NCBI GenBank assembly: GCA_963974915.1
Contig: CAXBES010000007.1
Location: 110,056 to 174,055, forward strand
Reading direction: 5' to 3'
Length of the DNA: 64,000 bases
Source: CAXBES01 sp963974915
GTDB taxonomy: Bacteria; Bacteroidota; Bacteroidia; Flavobacteriales; Flavobacteriaceae
Part shown: piece by piece, positions 26,267-35,555 of the stretch
Layout of the letters: each line of letters starts with the position of its first letter
How positions within the stretch are numbered: position 1 is the first letter of the stretch
Program-made: the position numbers and the translations under genes
The notes under the pieces: model-generated
Databases searched by the model: none
The model's input: the letters and a program-made list of their open reading frames with translations, nothing else
What the model was told of the DNA's origin: nothing

Positions 26267-26887
26267 TTACGAACTTTTGAGTGAGTTTTCGAATGGAATT
26301 CTGTTTAAAATACTACGCCCCAGCGTAACCTCATCGGCGTATTCTAATTCGTCTCCCACAGATATACCTCTGGCAATGGTTGTGGTAAGAACATTATATC
26401 CTTCTATTTGTCTAAAGATGTAAAAATTAGTCGTATCGCCTTCCATGGTTGAACTAAGCGCAAAAATAAGCTCATCTATGGCGCCTTGTTTCACTTTTTC
26501 AACCAAACTGGCAATATTTAATTCTCCCGGTCCTACTCCGTCCATAGGTGAGATCTTCCCTCCCAGCACGTGATACCTCCCTCTAAACTGACTCGTATTC
26601 TCTATTGCCATTACATCCCGAATATCTTCAACTACGCAAACAATACGTTCATTTCGATTAGGATTTGCGCATATTTCGCAGATCTCGGTATCGCTTAGGT
26701 TATGACAACTCTTACAAAAATTAACTTCGTCTCTCATTTGTTGGAGACTTTGAGACAACCTTTGTGTCTGATCCTTCGGTTGTTTTAATAAATGAAGAAT
26801 CAAACGAAGTGCTGTTCGCTTTCCTATACCGGGAAGTTGCGACATCTCGTTAACAGCATTTTCAAGTAGTTTCGAAGAAAAATCCAT
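26267..26887 (-). CDS. recR: recombination protein RecR
   Basis: RecR works with RecO and RecF to load RecA at gaps. At 206 residues, length is normal. It shows the N-terminal helix-hairpin-helix (MSQLPGIGKRTALRLILHLL), a C4 zinc finger (CKSCHNLSDTEICEIC, about residues 57-72), a Toprim domain (IVCVVEDIRDVMAIE and YHVLGGKISPMDGVGP) and a C-terminal Walker-like segment. A variant -7 box (TATCTTG) lies 17 nt upstream. The GT2 gene follows by 4 bp. Confidence 0.97.
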   Translation of the reverse strand: MDFSSKLLENAVNEMSQLPGIGKRTALRLILHLLKQPKDQTQRLSQSLQQMRDEVNFCKSCHNLSDTEICEICANPNRNERIVCVVEDIRDVMAIENTSQFRGRYHVLGGKISPMDGVGPGELNIASLVEKVKQGAIDELIFALSSTMEGDTTNFYIFRQIEGYNVLTTTIARGISVGDELEYADEVTLGRSILNRIPFENSLKSS

Positions 26888-26910
26888 AGGGCAATTATTG
26901 TGGGCAAGAT

Positions 26911-26951
26911 AAAAAAAATGCTTCAGATAACGGTTGAATTCTCTGAAGCAT
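26911..26951 (-). terminator. terminator of the sortilin-like T9SS gene
   Basis: A perfect 10-bp stem ATGCTTCAGA/TCTGAAGCAT with a 14-nt loop is followed on the minus strand by TTTTTTT, about 20 nt after the stop codon. It is a strong intrinsic terminator. Confidence 0.85.
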
Positions 26952-26971
26952 ATTACGATAGACTTTAGCAG

Positions 26972-29461
26972 TTAATTTTTAATCAGCTTTTTCGTTACCG
27001 ATCCTGCTTCCGAAGAAAGTCGGACAAAATAAACACCCGTAGGAAGTACGTTTACATCCAGCACATAAGATCCTGCAATAAGTTCGTCTGCTTTATATAT
27101 CATTAATTTACCACTAACATCGAACACTCTAATATCTGTTACGAAATTCTCTCCCAGTGAAATCGTGACTTGCGAGTTGGTTGGGTTTGGAGATAGAAGT
27201 ACTTTAGACTGGTCAAAGCGATCGTTTACACCTAAAACAACTTCCTTTAAGGGAGATGCCCATAGTCCGCGACCATAGGTTCCCGCATACAACATATTGG
27301 TGGTGCTATTTATATCTAATTCGTTGATGATTACATTGGGTAAATTATTTGAGTACGGCTGCCAATCATTAAAGGTGTTATCGATATAGTAAATCCCATA
27401 ATTCATCCCTAAATACAATCCGTCCTGCCCATTATCATCCCAAATAATCGCCAGGGCTGTAAAATTAGGAAGGTTCTTTTTATAATTTTCCCAGGTTTGT
27501 CCGCCGTCAAGTGATACAAAAACGCTGTCGAGGCCTGTGGTAGCCACAGCTATTTTGTTAGGATCTGTTGGGTGAATCGCGATAGAATTTACATTTCCTG
27601 TTGGACTGGAAATCTGCGTCCAGTTTGTCGCACCTCCATCATCGGTTCTATACATTAAAAATCCTCTGGAAGCATACATTATCTGATTGTTTGAAGGAGC
27701 AACTTTAAAGTTGGTGATATAACTATTAAAAGTTTGAGAAATTGATGTCCAGGTTGCCCCTTTATTACTCGACTTATAGATACCATCGTAAGCGACATAA
27801 ATTGTATTGGTAATTTCGGGATCTTGCTCAAACGGACTCACCCATAAGCCCGAACCGGGTCCCGGATTTGTGATGTTTCCAAACGAATTTCCGCCATCGT
27901 CTGTACGATACATTCCGCCAAACTGGATCATCCCGTACATTATATCATTATTATCTTTATCTACAAAACCTTCCATCCCATCGGCACCAATCCAGTCTTT
28001 CCAACCGTCAGCTTCCGAATAAAAAGAACTTCCGTTGTCCTGTGAGCCACCGGTAATCAACACATCTGGTGTTTGAGAAACCCCTATTTTATAAAACTGT
28101 CGTATTCCTAATCCTTCCGAAATATCGGTATAATAATTTGATGTAATATCTGAAGTATTTTCGGCTTTAAAGATACCCCCGTCTGTACCAACATATAAGG
28201 TACTCCCGTCAAAAACCATTATATCCACATCTGCATGGCAATAACCAATATTGGCATTGGCAGCTTCACTAGGAATCCAATCTGCTGTACAGGTAAAAGT
28301 AGCGCCGCCGTTTGTAGAGCGCCAGGTAAGAACTCCGGCAATGTGTACTTCGGTGGCATCGGCAGGGTTTACCGCGATATCCATATCACGAGGTGCCTGT
28401 CCCGACATGTCATTTCCCGTTGTACTATATCCAAAATAATTGGTGGTTCCGTGAGGAAGTTCTGTAAACGTATCTCCGGCATTAGTGGAACTGTAAAATC
28501 CGCCAAATATTCCCGAATCTGCTTCTACAACGTAAACAATATCTGCGTCGGCTGGTGAAACACCGATCATTTTTGGTCCGTTAGAAAAACCGATCACCGT
28601 TGTAAATGTCGCTCCACCATCTGTAGATTTGTAGAAGCCGGTACCGGAAGCATAAACCACCATTGGATCATCGGGTTTAAATTCGACATCGTAACCATTA
28701 CCTTCAACAATCGTTTGCTGCCAGGTCGCACCCGCATCAATAGATCGCTTAATACCTCCATTTTGCATGGTAGCGAACATGATATCGGAATTAGTTGGGT
28801 GGATTAAAATTTTGTTCACGATAGAGCTTCCCGCATCGCTTAGAAGATCCCAGGTCGCACCGGTGTCTTCCGATTTAAAAATTAAACCATCGTTAGAACC
28901 GAAGAAATAGATATCCGAATTTCCCGGATCCATGGCAACTGAATATACAGATAAATTTGTAAAGTTGTCATGCAAAGGCACCCATGTTGCTCCGCCGTCG
29001 AGTGTTTTCCAAACACCTCCCGTATTGGCTCCAACTATAATATGATTATTATTCAATGGGTCTATCGCGATGCTTGTAATTCTACCTACTCCTGGATTCC
29101 AACTCGTAGTTGCATTCCAACTTGTGGGCCCTAATTCCTGCCAGTTATCATTTAACTGAACTCTACTTTGAGCCGTTTCGTTTAAATAAGATTCGTATTG
29201 CTGCAAAGCGGTAAGCTCTTCCAGAGCAGAAGGCAGATAACCATTCTCATTTTGCAACCTAATCGCATTGTATTCCCAACGTTTAAACTGCTTATAACCG
29301 GAACCTCTTCCTTTGTCCCGGTTCTCAAAATAATTTTCGGCACTTGTTACAATTTCTTCAACAGTAAATGTTCCGGCATCTATCATTTCAAGATATTCTT
29401 GAGATTGAACGGTTAACACACTCAGAAAGAAAAGCAAAGACAAGAGTAATTTAAAATTCAT
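26972..29461 (-). CDS. T9SS-exported sortilin/BNR beta-propeller protein
   Basis: The 829-residue protein has a signal peptide (from MNFKLLLSLLFFLSVL). Its body is VPS10/sortilin-like beta-propeller repeats with many Asp-box units (STDGGATF, SEDTGATWDLL, SLDGGQTWENY). It closes with a type A T9SS sorting domain (about the last 75 residues; LSPNPTNSQVTISL, GKLMIYKADE, GVYFVRLSSEAGS, KKLIKN). It is therefore secreted and probably anchored on the cell surface. Propellers of this type often bind peptides or glycans; the ligand is unknown. I chose the inner ATG at 29461 because it starts the signal peptide directly. A strong terminator follows. Confidence 0.88.
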   Translation of the reverse strand: MNFKLLLSLLFFLSVLTVQSQEYLEMIDAGTFTVEEIVTSAENYFENRDKGRGSGYKQFKRWEYNAIRLQNENGYLPSALEELTALQQYESYLNETAQSRVQLNDNWQELGPTSWNATTSWNPGVGRITSIAIDPLNNNHIIVGANTGGVWKTLDGGATWVPLHDNFTNLSVYSVAMDPGNSDIYFFGSNDGLIFKSEDTGATWDLLSDAGSSIVNKILIHPTNSDIMFATMQNGGIKRSIDAGATWQQTIVEGNGYDVEFKPDDPMVVYASGTGFYKSTDGGATFTTVIGFSNGPKMIGVSPADADIVYVVEADSGIFGGFYSSTNAGDTFTELPHGTTNYFGYSTTGNDMSGQAPRDMDIAVNPADATEVHIAGVLTWRSTNGGATFTCTADWIPSEAANANIGYCHADVDIMVFDGSTLYVGTDGGIFKAENTSDITSNYYTDISEGLGIRQFYKIGVSQTPDVLITGGSQDNGSSFYSEADGWKDWIGADGMEGFVDKDNNDIMYGMIQFGGMYRTDDGGNSFGNITNPGPGSGLWVSPFEQDPEITNTIYVAYDGIYKSSNKGATWTSISQTFNSYITNFKVAPSNNQIMYASRGFLMYRTDDGGATNWTQISSPTGNVNSIAIHPTDPNKIAVATTGLDSVFVSLDGGQTWENYKKNLPNFTALAIIWDDNGQDGLYLGMNYGIYYIDNTFNDWQPYSNNLPNVIINELDINSTTNMLYAGTYGRGLWASPLKEVVLGVNDRFDQSKVLLSPNPTNSQVTISLGENFVTDIRVFDVSGKLMIYKADELIAGSYVLDVNVLPTGVYFVRLSSEAGSVTKKLIKN

Positions 29462-29582
29462 AGCACTAATATTTAGCATAAATCATTGATCGTCAAAAGA
29501 AATCAAAAGTATTAAAAAATTGAAGTGTTCGGGTGAACAAACTTTGTATTTTTACGAAATTTAATAGTAAGTCGGAAATTTT

Positions 29583-31028
29583 ATGCAACCCTCACAGATA
29601 ATTTTACTAATTGCCGGTTATTTTGGCGTTTTGTTGTTAATTTCACATTTCACAAACAGAGGCGGGAGTAATTCCGATTTCTTTAAGGCGGGAAAGCAAT
29701 CGCCATGGTATCTGGTAGCGTTTGGAATGATAGGTGCATCTTTAAGCGGGGTGACGTTCATTTCGGTTCCCGGGTGGGTAGAAGCATCAAAATTCAGTTA
29801 TTTTCAGGTAGTTCTAGGATATACGGTTGGTTATGCCGTTATTGGATTAGTACTTCTACCTTTATATTATAGATTAAACCTTACCTCCATTTACAGTTAC
29901 TTGGAGGGTCGCTTCGGAAGAAAATCGTACAAGACCGGGGCATCTTTCTTCCTGTTATCACGCATTGTCGGGGCGAGTTTCAGACTTTATCTGGTTGCCG
30001 TAGTACTACAAGATCTCGTATTTGATGAAATGGGAATTCCATTTTGGGTTACTGTTACAATAACCATTCTTCTCATCTGGCTTTACACCTTTAAAAGTGG
30101 CATAAAAACTATTGTTTGGACAGACACATTACAAACCTTGTTTATGTTGATTGCAGTTGGAGTAGCGGTTTATTTTGTAGCAACAGATCTTGGCCTTTCG
30201 GCAGGGAATATATTTAATTTTGTAGCAGAAAGTGATCTTTCTAAAATGTTCTTTTTTGACGACTGGAAATCCGGCGATCACTTTGTGAAGCAATTCATTA
30301 GCGGTGCATTCATTGCGATTGTAATGACAGGGTTGGATCAGGATATGATGCAGAAGAACCTCACTTGCAGAAACCTGAAAGATGCACAAAAAAATATGTT
30401 TTGGTTTACCATTGTGCTTACGATAGTAAATTTTGTTTTTTTAGCGTTAGGACTTTTACTAACTGTTTACGCAGAGCAGAACGGAATTGACGCGAGTAAA
30501 GACAAACTCTTTTCAACGATCGCCATTCAATCCGGGTTGGGAATTCCTATTGCCGTTTTCTTCTTATTAGGATTAATAGCCGCCGCATATTCAAGCGCCG
30601 ATAGCGCTTTAACATCACTTACGACTTCTTTCAGTATTGATATAATGGATATTGAAAAGAAATACGATGAAAAAACACAAGTGAAAATTCGGAAAAGAAT
30701 CCATATTTACATGTCCGTAGTACTCGTATTAGTGATAATAATCTTTAAATACCTTATCGCCGATGCATCAGTAATTGCAAAACTCTTCACATTTGCGGGT
30801 TATACCTATGGACCTTTATTGGGGCTTTACGCATATGGTTTATTCACTAAATGGAAGGTAACCGATAAATATGTACCTGTTGTTGCAATAGCGACGCCAT
30901 TTTTAGGATATGCAATAAGTTATATTTGTCTTGAATACTTCAGTTTCGACTTCGGATTTTTCATCCTAATTTTAAATGGAGCGTTAACATACTTAGGACT
31001 AGTATTGATTCGTACCCAGAAGAACTAA
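29583..31028 (+). CDS. sodium:solute symporter
   Basis: The 481-residue integral membrane protein belongs to the solute:sodium symporter (SSS) family. About 12-13 hydrophobic segments are visible from residue 5 onward. The conserved SSS region includes GMIGASLSGVTFISVPGW (about 49-66), TFKSGIKTIVWTDTLQT (about 169-185), and GLIAAAYSSADSALTSLTTSF (about 334-354), whose small residues and serines contribute to sodium binding in the family. The substrate cannot be assigned. The 3' end overlaps the convergent CoA-binding gene by 30 bp. Confidence 0.93.
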   Translation: MQPSQIILLIAGYFGVLLLISHFTNRGGSNSDFFKAGKQSPWYLVAFGMIGASLSGVTFISVPGWVEASKFSYFQVVLGYTVGYAVIGLVLLPLYYRLNLTSIYSYLEGRFGRKSYKTGASFFLLSRIVGASFRLYLVAVVLQDLVFDEMGIPFWVTVTITILLIWLYTFKSGIKTIVWTDTLQTLFMLIAVGVAVYFVATDLGLSAGNIFNFVAESDLSKMFFFDDWKSGDHFVKQFISGAFIAIVMTGLDQDMMQKNLTCRNLKDAQKNMFWFTIVLTIVNFVFLALGLLLTVYAEQNGIDASKDKLFSTIAIQSGLGIPIAVFFLLGLIAAAYSSADSALTSLTTSFSIDIMDIEKKYDEKTQVKIRKRIHIYMSVVLVLVIIIFKYLIADASVIAKLFTFAGYTYGPLLGLYAYGLFTKWKVTDKYVPVVAIATPFLGYAISYICLEYFSFDFGFFILILNGALTYLGLVLIRTQKN

Positions 31029-31358
31029 GGTACAAGCAACCTCAACTTCTATTTTTTTATTCCGAAGAAGTTCATAAAACTCAGGGTTTTCGGTTCCGGG
31101 ATTGAAAATGACCCGTTTCGGATGTAGTGAAATTATATAGTCGTAATATTCTTGTTGACGCTTAGGATTTAAGTAGAGTGTAACAGTATCAATATCCTTA
31201 AAATCTTCTTTTTCTGTGGTAATATTCACTCCGGCAACTTCACCGCGTTTAAGTCCGATAGCCACCACAGGTTGACTATAACTCACTAATCTGTTTATTG
31301 CCAGATTTGAATATCTCGACGGATTAAGGCTAGCGCCAATAACTAGTGTTTTTTTCAA
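30999..31358 (-). CDS. CoA-binding domain protein (YccU-like)
   Basis: The 119-residue protein is a single Rossmann-type CoA-binding domain of the CoA_binding_2 family. It has KTLVIGASLNPSRYSNLAINRL at the N-terminus and KRVIFNPGTENPEFYELLRNK near the C-terminus. Its function is unknown, but members bind CoA or nucleotides. Its last ten codons overlap the convergent symporter gene. A TTTTT run and TGTAAC-type promoter DNA lie upstream on the other strand. Confidence 0.9.
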   Translation of the reverse strand: MKKTLVIGASLNPSRYSNLAINRLVSYSQPVVAIGLKRGEVAGVNITTEKEDFKDIDTVTLYLNPKRQQEYYDYIISLHPKRVIFNPGTENPEFYELLRNKKIEVEVACTLVLLGTNQY

Positions 31359-31433
31359 TGGATTATTTTTTTTATGTAAAATACAATGCCTGAGCTATAC
31401 ATTTCATAAAACTTCGTTAAAAAAAAGTTTTGG

Positions 31434-31461
31434 TGTAACAATACTTTTATTAGTACGTCTA
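31434..31461 (+). promoter_or_regulatory. ECF-sigma-type promoter P1 (TGTAAC-N16-CGTCTA)
   Basis: The -35-like TGTAAC (31434-31439) and -10-like CGTCTA (31456-31461) are 16 nt apart. AAC at -35 and CGTC at -10 are the hallmark of ECF sigma promoters. The next + strand feature is the structured RNA candidate ending in a terminator at 31570, not a reading frame. Confidence 0.6.
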
Positions 31462-31469
31462 TTGTATAG

Positions 31470-31570
31470 AAACGTTTCAGCTTTACTGTGAAAATTTTTA
31501 CGTTGATGGTTAGTGTTAATAATAGCAGTAAAGTTACAAGCCCGAAGTCTAGACTTCGGGCTTGTTTTTT
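31470..31570 (+). ncRNA. candidate structured small RNA or terminated leader
   Basis: Downstream of P1, about 100 nt ends in a strong intrinsic terminator and contains no ORF. CTTTACTG (31481-31488) pairs perfectly with CAGTAAAG (31526-31533), extendable by two pairs, enclosing 37 nt. The terminator hairpin follows directly. It could be an sRNA made under ECF control, or a leader whose terminator is bypassed into the beta-barrel gene. The 3' end is well defined, while the 5' end is inferred from P1. Confidence 0.5.
31536..31570 (+). terminator. strong intrinsic terminator before the beta-barrel gene
   Basis: A perfect 15-bp self-complementary stem (ACAAGCCCGAAGTCT with its complement; little or no loop) is followed by TTTTTTT. 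No + strand coding gene ends nearby: the symporter stops 500 bp earlier. It therefore probably ends the RNA from P1. Confidence 0.85.
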
Positions 31571-31590
31571 TTGTTAAAATATAATTATAG

Positions 31591-31619
31591 TGTAACGAAA
31601 TTTCAACTTTTTAGTCTTA
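31591..31619 (+). promoter_or_regulatory. ECF-sigma-type promoter P2 (TGTAAC / GTCTTA)
   Basis: TGTAAC (31591-31596) and the GTC core at 31614-31616 have exactly the same spacing as in P1 (17 nt to the GTC). P2 lies after the terminator and about 100 nt before the beta-barrel gene's ATG at 31720, so it probably drives that gene. Confidence 0.55.
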
Positions 31620-31719
31620 CTTCTATATGCCTCGTCCAAATCACCCTAATCAAGTGATTTCATTTTTAGTGAGCGAGGTAAATATATTCATCAAAACAAC
31701 TTTAAAATCAATCAAAAAA

Positions 31720-34161
31720 ATGAAACAGCTACTAATCCTGTTTGCCATGATGGCAAGCCTTTCTACATTTGCCTCACATGACCCTGAAACAGACAAACCC
31801 GGTAAAATATCGGGGACTGTAATTGACAAAAATTTACAACAACCCATTCCATATGTTACTGTCGTTGTTAAAACGATGAACGACGAGATCATTACCGGTG
31901 GTGTAACTGACGACGATGGAAATTTTACTATTGAAGAGATTCCGGAAGGAAGAAGCAAAGTCTCAATTCAATTTATTGGTTATAAAACCTATAATTCTCA
32001 GATCGAAATTTCGCGAGGAAATAGGAATGTTGATCTGGGCGAGATCTATCTCGAAGAAGAAGCAGCCGGTTTGGATGAAGTAACAGTGATTGCCGAACGT
32101 TCTACGATTCAACAAAAGCTGGACCGGAAGGTGATAAATGTTGGTAAAGATCTTACAACTGCTGGTCCAACCGCTTCCGATATAATGAACAACCTACCCT
32201 CGGTTAGCGTTGACCAACAGTCTGGCGCTATTTCGCTAAGAGGAAATCAAAACGTACGTGTGATGGTCGATGGAAAGTTATCGAATGTACCCGTTGCACA
32301 ATTATTAAAACAAATTCCTTCAACTTCTATTAAGCAAATAGAACTCATTACTAATCCTTCGGCTAAATATAATCCGGAAGGAATGAGCGGATTAATAAAT
32401 ATCATTTTACATAAAAATGTGACTATTGGTTTTAACGGGAATGCGAGTGTTGGACTTACTTACGAAAAACAAGCTAAGTTTAATGGGTCGTTAGATATGA
32501 ATTACCGAAATGGAAAATTTAATTTTTACGGCAATTACGGAAACAATGTTTCTAAGAATGAAAATTTCGGACATATTTTTAGACCGGATGATAACTCTGA
32601 ACAGTTGTTCGAGTTTCTGGATAGCCGAAAATCTAATTTATTCAAAGTAGGTTTAGATTTTTATCTGAATGATAACAATACTCTTTCCTTTTTTACCAAC
32701 CAGAATATTTATGAAGGTAGTACAACCGGTAATACCGATATTTTGTACTACAACGATCCGTTGCGTGACCAGAAACAGAATTTTCTTAGCGACAACGAAA
32801 ACATGTCGTCTCAATACAATTTCAATTACAAACTCGATTTTGAAAAAGAAGGTCATAATATTGAATTAGAAGCCGACTTCAATACTTTTGAGTCTGATGA
32901 AGATGCTAATTTTAATTTTTCAGGAGCAGCTACTTTACCCAACTACACAGATTTTGTCGATACCGAAAGAGATCGGCTTACCGTAAATTTAGATTATGTA
33001 AATCCGCTTTCAGAATCAACAAAACTAGAACTGGGGTTAGAGGCTCGTTTGTTTGAAACCAATTTAGATTATTCGTCTACGGGACAAAGCTTTTCGTCTA
33101 CCGGAACGCTAATCCCTACTCCGGACACCGCATTTGATTACAAACGCGACATTTACTCGGCCTATGCTACTTTCGGAAAAAACTATGAAAAATGGTCGTA
33201 TCAGGTGGGAGTTCGTGCAGAAACGGTAGAAGTTAAGGCAGATACTAATTCGGTTCGATCTTTTAGCAACGACTATATCCAAGTGTACCCTTCTGCCTAT
33301 ATAACCTACACACCAACCGAAGCTAATCAGTTTCAGGTTAGCTACAGCAGACGAATAGACAGACCGGGCTTAGGTCAGGTGAATCCAATTAGAGAATGGA
33401 GCACTCCCCTTATTTCTTCCTTCGGAAATACTCAATTGCAACCACAATTTACAAATTCGGTTGAAGCTAATTACACGAGAAATTTTGAAAAAGGTAGTAT
33501 TACCGGAGGTGTATTCTTTAGAGCTATTGAAGATGAAATCAACAGAGCTGTTTTTGTTGACAGAACCGATTTAAACAAAGTAATCCTCACTTTCGATAAT
33601 TTCGATAATACCAATGCCTACGGAATAGAACTCTCAAGCAATTATAAACCTACAAATTGGTGGAATTTTAATATGAGCTTCGATCTGTATCAGCAAACTC
33701 AGAAAGGTATCACCGAAAGTTTAAATAATGCCGGAAACGATCCTACGGTAAACGACATTATTTCTGAAACAGTTGAAGTTGATAACACCGCCTGGAACTT
33801 AAGAATGTTTAATAATTTTAAAGTAACCAAAGATCTATCGCTGTCTGCCTTCGGAATGTATCGAGGAAAGAACAAAGGCCTGCAATTTGAAGTAGACCCA
33901 ATGTATTTTGTTAATCTGGGTGCTCGATATAGTCTTTGGGAGGGTCGCGGAACATTTAGTGTGAACTACAACGACATTTTCGACACTATGAAGTTCGCTT
34001 TCAACGGGTCAAGACCTTATGCCCAAACGGGCGAGTTTAATTGGGAAAGCAACACAGTTTATGTGGGATTATCGTATCGTTTTGGTGGCGGAAAATACCG
34101 TGCAAAATCACGTAAAAGAAGAGATGATAGAGAAAAAGATGCCGGCGGAGGAATCTTTTAA
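31720..34161 (+). CDS. outer-membrane beta-barrel protein (TonB-receptor-like, CarboxypepD_reg domain)
   Basis: The 813-residue protein begins with a signal peptide (MKQLLILFAMMASLSTFASH). Next come a carboxypeptidase-regulatory-like domain (about 25-110; GKISGTVIDKNLQQPIPYVTV, GNFTIEEIPEG), a plug-like region (about 125-230; GPTASDIMNNLPSVSVDQQSG, VRVMVDGKLSNVP) and a long beta-barrel of the outer-membrane beta-barrel family (NPSAKYNPEGMSGLINIILHK onward). The last strand (VGLSYRF) is followed by a very basic tail rich in RKRR. I use the ATG at 31720; the frame extends upstream to 31627 but would then cover the P2 promoter leader. Two ECF-type promoters upstream suggest envelope-stress control. 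Confidence 0.85.
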   Translation: MKQLLILFAMMASLSTFASHDPETDKPGKISGTVIDKNLQQPIPYVTVVVKTMNDEIITGGVTDDDGNFTIEEIPEGRSKVSIQFIGYKTYNSQIEISRGNRNVDLGEIYLEEEAAGLDEVTVIAERSTIQQKLDRKVINVGKDLTTAGPTASDIMNNLPSVSVDQQSGAISLRGNQNVRVMVDGKLSNVPVAQLLKQIPSTSIKQIELITNPSAKYNPEGMSGLINIILHKNVTIGFNGNASVGLTYEKQAKFNGSLDMNYRNGKFNFYGNYGNNVSKNENFGHIFRPDDNSEQLFEFLDSRKSNLFKVGLDFYLNDNNTLSFFTNQNIYEGSTTGNTDILYYNDPLRDQKQNFLSDNENMSSQYNFNYKLDFEKEGHNIELEADFNTFESDEDANFNFSGAATLPNYTDFVDTERDRLTVNLDYVNPLSESTKLELGLEARLFETNLDYSSTGQSFSSTGTLIPTPDTAFDYKRDIYSAYATFGKNYEKWSYQVGVRAETVEVKADTNSVRSFSNDYIQVYPSAYITYTPTEANQFQVSYSRRIDRPGLGQVNPIREWSTPLISSFGNTQLQPQFTNSVEANYTRNFEKGSITGGVFFRAIEDEINRAVFVDRTDLNKVILTFDNFDNTNAYGIELSSNYKPTNWWNFNMSFDLYQQTQKGITESLNNAGNDPTVNDIISETVEVDNTAWNLRMFNNFKVTKDLSLSAFGMYRGKNKGLQFEVDPMYFVNLGARYSLWEGRGTFSVNYNDIFDTMKFAFNGSRPYAQTGEFNWESNTVYVGLSYRFGGGKYRAKSRKRRDDREKDAGGGIF

Positions 34162-34299
34162 AGTGTTATTTTAATGTTAAATACTGTTAAGAGATGAAAC
34201 AATCGCAGATTAATGTTGTCTATATAATATACCTAAACAACTATTTGTAATTTATTTGAATTAGCCTTTAAAAAATTTTAAATCTATTTAGGTACCTAG

Positions 34300-34333
34300 A
34301 AAAGCCTTCCAATTGCTACTTTGGAAGGCTTTT
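34300..34333. terminator. bidirectional terminator between beta-barrel gene and fabH
   Basis: AAAAGCCTTCCAA (34300-34312) pairs with TTGGAAGGCTTTT (34321-34333), a 13-bp stem with an 8-nt loop. A and T ends on both sides allow termination of both convergent genes. Confidence 0.8.
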
Positions 34334-34410
34334 AACTTATCTACTGATCACAGAATATCAACATCTTCAATTTGGCTTCATGAGCGAAGCCTTGATATGT
34401 GGGTTGGTAT

Positions 34411-35418
34411 TTACCAACGAATAATCACACTCCCCCAGGTAAACCCACTTCCAAAAGCAGCTAATACAACAAGATCTCCTTCTTTTATCTTACCCTCTTC
34501 CCAGGCTTCTGTTAAGGCGATAGGTATGGAAGCTGCTGTAGTATTTCCGTATTTTTGAATATTGTTATATACCTTAGAATCCGGTAATTTCATTTTCTTC
34601 TGAATAAATTGAGAGATCCTTAGATTTGCCTGATGTGGAATCAACATATCAATATCGCTCACGCTTAAGTTGTTGGCTTTTAACCCCTCCTGAATAACTT
34701 CTGAAAAACGCACGATCGCGTGTTTAAAAACAAACTGACCATTCATGACAGGATAGTAAGGTATATTTTCTTGCGGATCGTCTTTAATAATTTCCGGAAC
34801 CCAGTAACCAGTACTCGGCCCCTGAAGTGCTAATTCATCCTTGTGCTTTCCTTCACTATGAAGGTGTGTAGATAAGATTCCGCCCTTGCCGGAATCATTT
34901 CGCGATACAACAGCAGCTCCTGCACCATCTCCAAAAATTACTGAAACACCTCTTCCTCTGGTTGTAAAATCCAGACCCCCACTGTGATTTTCGGCGCCTA
35001 TTACAAGAATGTTCTTATACATCCCCGTCTTTACAAATTGATCTGCCACCGAAATCGCATATACAAAACCACTACACTGATTTCTTACATCTAACGCAGG
35101 TATAGTTCGCATTCCCATCATTTCTTGGACCTCTACGCCACCTCCGGGAAAATACATATCGGGACTTAGCGTCGCGAAAACGATCATATCAATATCGACC
35201 GCGTTGAGATTTGCTCTTTCCAGTGCAATTTTAGACGCCTTTACCGCCATCTTTGAAGTAGAATTACCATCTCCTTTTTTAATATGACGTCTTTCCACAA
35301 TACCGGTTCGCTCTTGTATCCAGGCATCATTTGTATCCATTAATTTTGAAAGATCATCATTTGTAACCACATTTTCGGGTACATAATACCCTAATCCGCT
35401 AATTTTTGATGTAAACAT
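34411..35418 (-). CDS. fabH: 3-oxoacyl-ACP synthase III (FabH)
   Basis: FabH condenses acyl-CoA with malonyl-ACP to start fatty acid synthesis. In this 335-residue protein the catalytic triad is visible: C115 (RNQCSGF), H262 (IPHQANLRI) and N292 (YGNTTAASIP). GAENHSGGLDFTTRGRGVSVIFGDGAGA is the usual core. Length fits FabH, which argues against longer KasIII-like homologues. It is not beside other fab genes here and stands between two intergenic regions. A variant -7 box (TATCTTG) is 25 nt upstream. Confidence 0.93.
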   Translation of the reverse strand: MFTSKISGLGYYVPENVVTNDDLSKLMDTNDAWIQERTGIVERRHIKKGDGNSTSKMAVKASKIALERANLNAVDIDMIVFATLSPDMYFPGGGVEVQEMMGMRTIPALDVRNQCSGFVYAISVADQFVKTGMYKNILVIGAENHSGGLDFTTRGRGVSVIFGDGAGAAVVSRNDSGKGGILSTHLHSEGKHKDELALQGPSTGYWVPEIIKDDPQENIPYYPVMNGQFVFKHAIVRFSEVIQEGLKANNLSVSDIDMLIPHQANLRISQFIQKKMKLPDSKVYNNIQKYGNTTAASIPIALTEAWEEGKIKEGDLVVLAAFGSGFTWGSVIIRW

Positions 35419-35555
35419 TGAGAATATTTTAAAAACAATATGGCAAGATAGCTATTCGGGAGAATTGCGGGAAATAAATACCGGGTATCTATTATGCACG
35501 CATAGTTAATGCATTGCATGACGCTTCAAATTTGATTATCTTTTTACAAAATTTA

